64,000 bases of DNA from Methanomassiliicoccus sp. GTDB lineage: Archaea; Thermoplasmatota; Thermoplasmata; Methanomassiliicoccales; Methanomassiliicoccaceae. Shown here in pieces: positions 63,042 through 64,000 of the stretch (its first letter is position 1; the number at the start of each line of letters is the position of its first letter). The position numbers and the translations under genes are program-made. The notes under the pieces are model-generated. The model saw only the letters and a program-made list of their open reading frames with translations. It made no database searches and had not been told where the DNA came from. The stretch is taken from contig JAWQJJ010000004.1 in the NCBI GenBank assembly GCA_033485155.1, positions 124,001-188,000 on the forward strand, given 5' to 3'.

Positions 63042-64000
63042 TCAGGCTGAACCTTCCCGGACCAGTTCCTTCACCGAGGATCGGGGCATGAAGAGGGTGC
63101 GGTAGACCACCGTGATCCGATTGCTGGGGGGACCGGGGAGCTTGACCGATCGCTCGGGCCACAGCACCGGGGCGATGGTCGATTCCCCATCCCGGCCGCC
63201 GTTCACGGTGACCAAGATAGCGGGGGCCGGCCCTGCGTTGACCACCCGGGCGGCCCTAAGTTGGAGATCCGGCAGGAACCGGGCGTTGGCGCCCTCAATC
63301 GCTGTCACTGCCTTGCGAAGATGGCCCAGGGACACCGTCAGGGTGCTGGCCGCCAGTGCCTGGCGATAGCTGTCGATGCCCGCCTGCTCGCCCCCCAGGG
63401 CCAGAGCGAGCCCGGCCTGCTCGCGATATCGCCGGGTAAGCTCCCGCGCCTCCAGAACGTCGGCCACCGTGGCTCCGATGGCCCGCTCTGCGTCGGTGAC
63501 CAGCGACAGCGCTGGCTCCAATCTGTCGTCGGCCAGGGCCTTGGAGGCCGAGGCGAGCAGGGATCGGGCAGCCTCCATTTCACCGCGGCCGCGGTCCACC
63601 AGCCGCTTGGTCCTGGTCAAACGTTCCTCCACCGCCTTGCGTACTCTCTGGTGCACCTCTGCGGTCGTCTCCCGGAGGTTCCTCACTTCCAGGATGTTCC
63701 AGGTCCCCCGGTCCAGCAGGCTTCTGGCCTCCAGGGGGAGGTCGTCCAGGGGCAGGCCCGCCCGCGCGAAAAGGGCGGCGGTATTGACCAGATCGGCGAT
63801 GGCCTGGGCGTTGGCCTTGGACCTTTCCCGGGAGTGTATTCTCAGCGCCCTCAGCAACAGAGTGTCCATGCTCTCATAGCGTCCGTTAGCCAGAGCCTTC
63901 CCGGCAGCCTCCAGTAGGTCGGCCACCTCCGGCACTATGGCCTTCCTGCCTTCGCCCTCCAGCACGTTACCGCGCGCCTCTTCCAGGCGGATGGATGCCA
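63042..64000 (-). CDS. Helical coiled-coil protein, 5' end beyond window, function unknown
   Basis: The reading frame enters the window at base 64000 on the minus strand and ends at 63042, so the visible 319 residues are the C-terminal part. It is Ala/Leu/Glu/Arg-rich with repeated helical units (VADLLEAAGKALANGRYES, SLLASASKALADDRLEPALS, ALAASTLTVSLGHLRKAV), consistent with a long coiled coil or TPR-like array. A C-terminal beta-rich domain of about 75 residues follows (LQLRAARVVNAGPAPAILVTVNGG, then ITVVYRTLFMP). No family is recognised. Confidence 0.75.
   Translation of the reverse strand, partial: ASIRLEEARGNVLEGEGRKAIVPEVADLLEAAGKALANGRYESMDTLLLRALRIHSRERSKANAQAIADLVNTAALFARAGLPLDDLPLEARSLLDRGTWNILEVRNLRETTAEVHQRVRKAVEERLTRTKRLVDRGRGEMEAARSLLASASKALADDRLEPALSLVTDAERAIGATVADVLEARELTRRYREQAGLALALGGEQAGIDSYRQALAASTLTVSLGHLRKAVTAIEGANARFLPDLQLRAARVVNAGPAPAILVTVNGGRDGESTIAPVLWPERSVKLPGPPSNRITVVYRTLFMPRSSVKELVREGSA

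Overview
This 64 kb window is GC-rich archaeal chromosome. The evidence is mutually consistent: pelota (Dom34); the archaeal-type early shikimate route (ADH synthase, 3-dehydroquinate synthase II, GHMP-family shikimate kinase); the DUF39/NIL-ferredoxin/UPF0280 set for making homocysteine; the archaeal thiolase/HMG-CoA synthase/DUF35 mevalonate cluster; TATA-box promoters with leaderless or nearly leaderless starts; and oligo-T rather than hairpin-U termination. A NifV-type homocitrate synthase with an aconitase-family pair, a HypF, a DUF1638 protein and the high GC fit a methanogen-related Thermoplasmatota genome such as Methanomassiliicoccales. That placement is an inference; no rRNA or mcr gene is present to confirm it.

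Layout. 1-5.0 kb: hypF (cut by the window edge), gcvH, mtnP, a flavin reductase and a PLP aminotransferase. 5.0-13.1 kb (minus strand): a tight operon hisG-hisC-hisH-hisA-hisB-hisF-hisIE-PHP phosphatase-lysC-pheA; hisD is absent. 13.2-16.0 kb: a B12-binding radical SAM protein, an MFS transporter and a 50-residue Cys-rich protein. 16.0-27.0 kb (minus): a second large operon in nearly exact reaction order, ADH synthase, DHQ synthase II, aroDE fusion, aroK, aroA, aroC, chorismate mutase/prephenate dehydrogenase, asd, hcyS-like, NIL-ferredoxin, UPF0280. It faces a divergent ACT-domain regulator. 28-32 kb: carB and carA. 33-37 kb: pelA, then a homocitrate synthase/aconitase operon behind a long structured leader. 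37-43 kb: an AbrB-PhoU regulator divergent from pstSCAB-phoU. 43-58 kb: a mixed accessory region (isocitrate dehydrogenase, DUF350, PH-like and zinc-ribbon proteins, MFS exporter, CopB-type ATPase, ROK kinase, winged-helix regulator with DUF1638, hydrolase, GNAT, aldo/keto reductase) and tRNA-Pro(CGG). 58.5-64 kb: a TnpB remnant, a membrane protein, and an operon of HTH regulator, HMG-CoA synthase, thiolase-family protein and DUF35.

How it works together. Two long operons carry most of the His, Phe, Tyr and Asp-family enzymes. Aspartate semialdehyde (lysC in one operon, asd in the other) feeds both ADH synthase at the head of the aro operon and the homocysteine enzymes at its tail, which explains why asd sits between them. 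Small palindromes lie at several promoters (aro, mevalonate, his, pst, DUF1638) and look like operators.

Most worth a second look: the thiolase in the mevalonate operon has lost the nucleophilic Cys and the catalytic His; a structured RNA lies upstream of the homocitrate synthase; perfect inverted repeats abut the aro and mevalonate TATA boxes; aroC appears to start at CTG; and the pst leader contains three perfect hairpins. Decayed fragments of an EamA/DMT transporter and of TnpB occupy two of the larger gene-free gaps.
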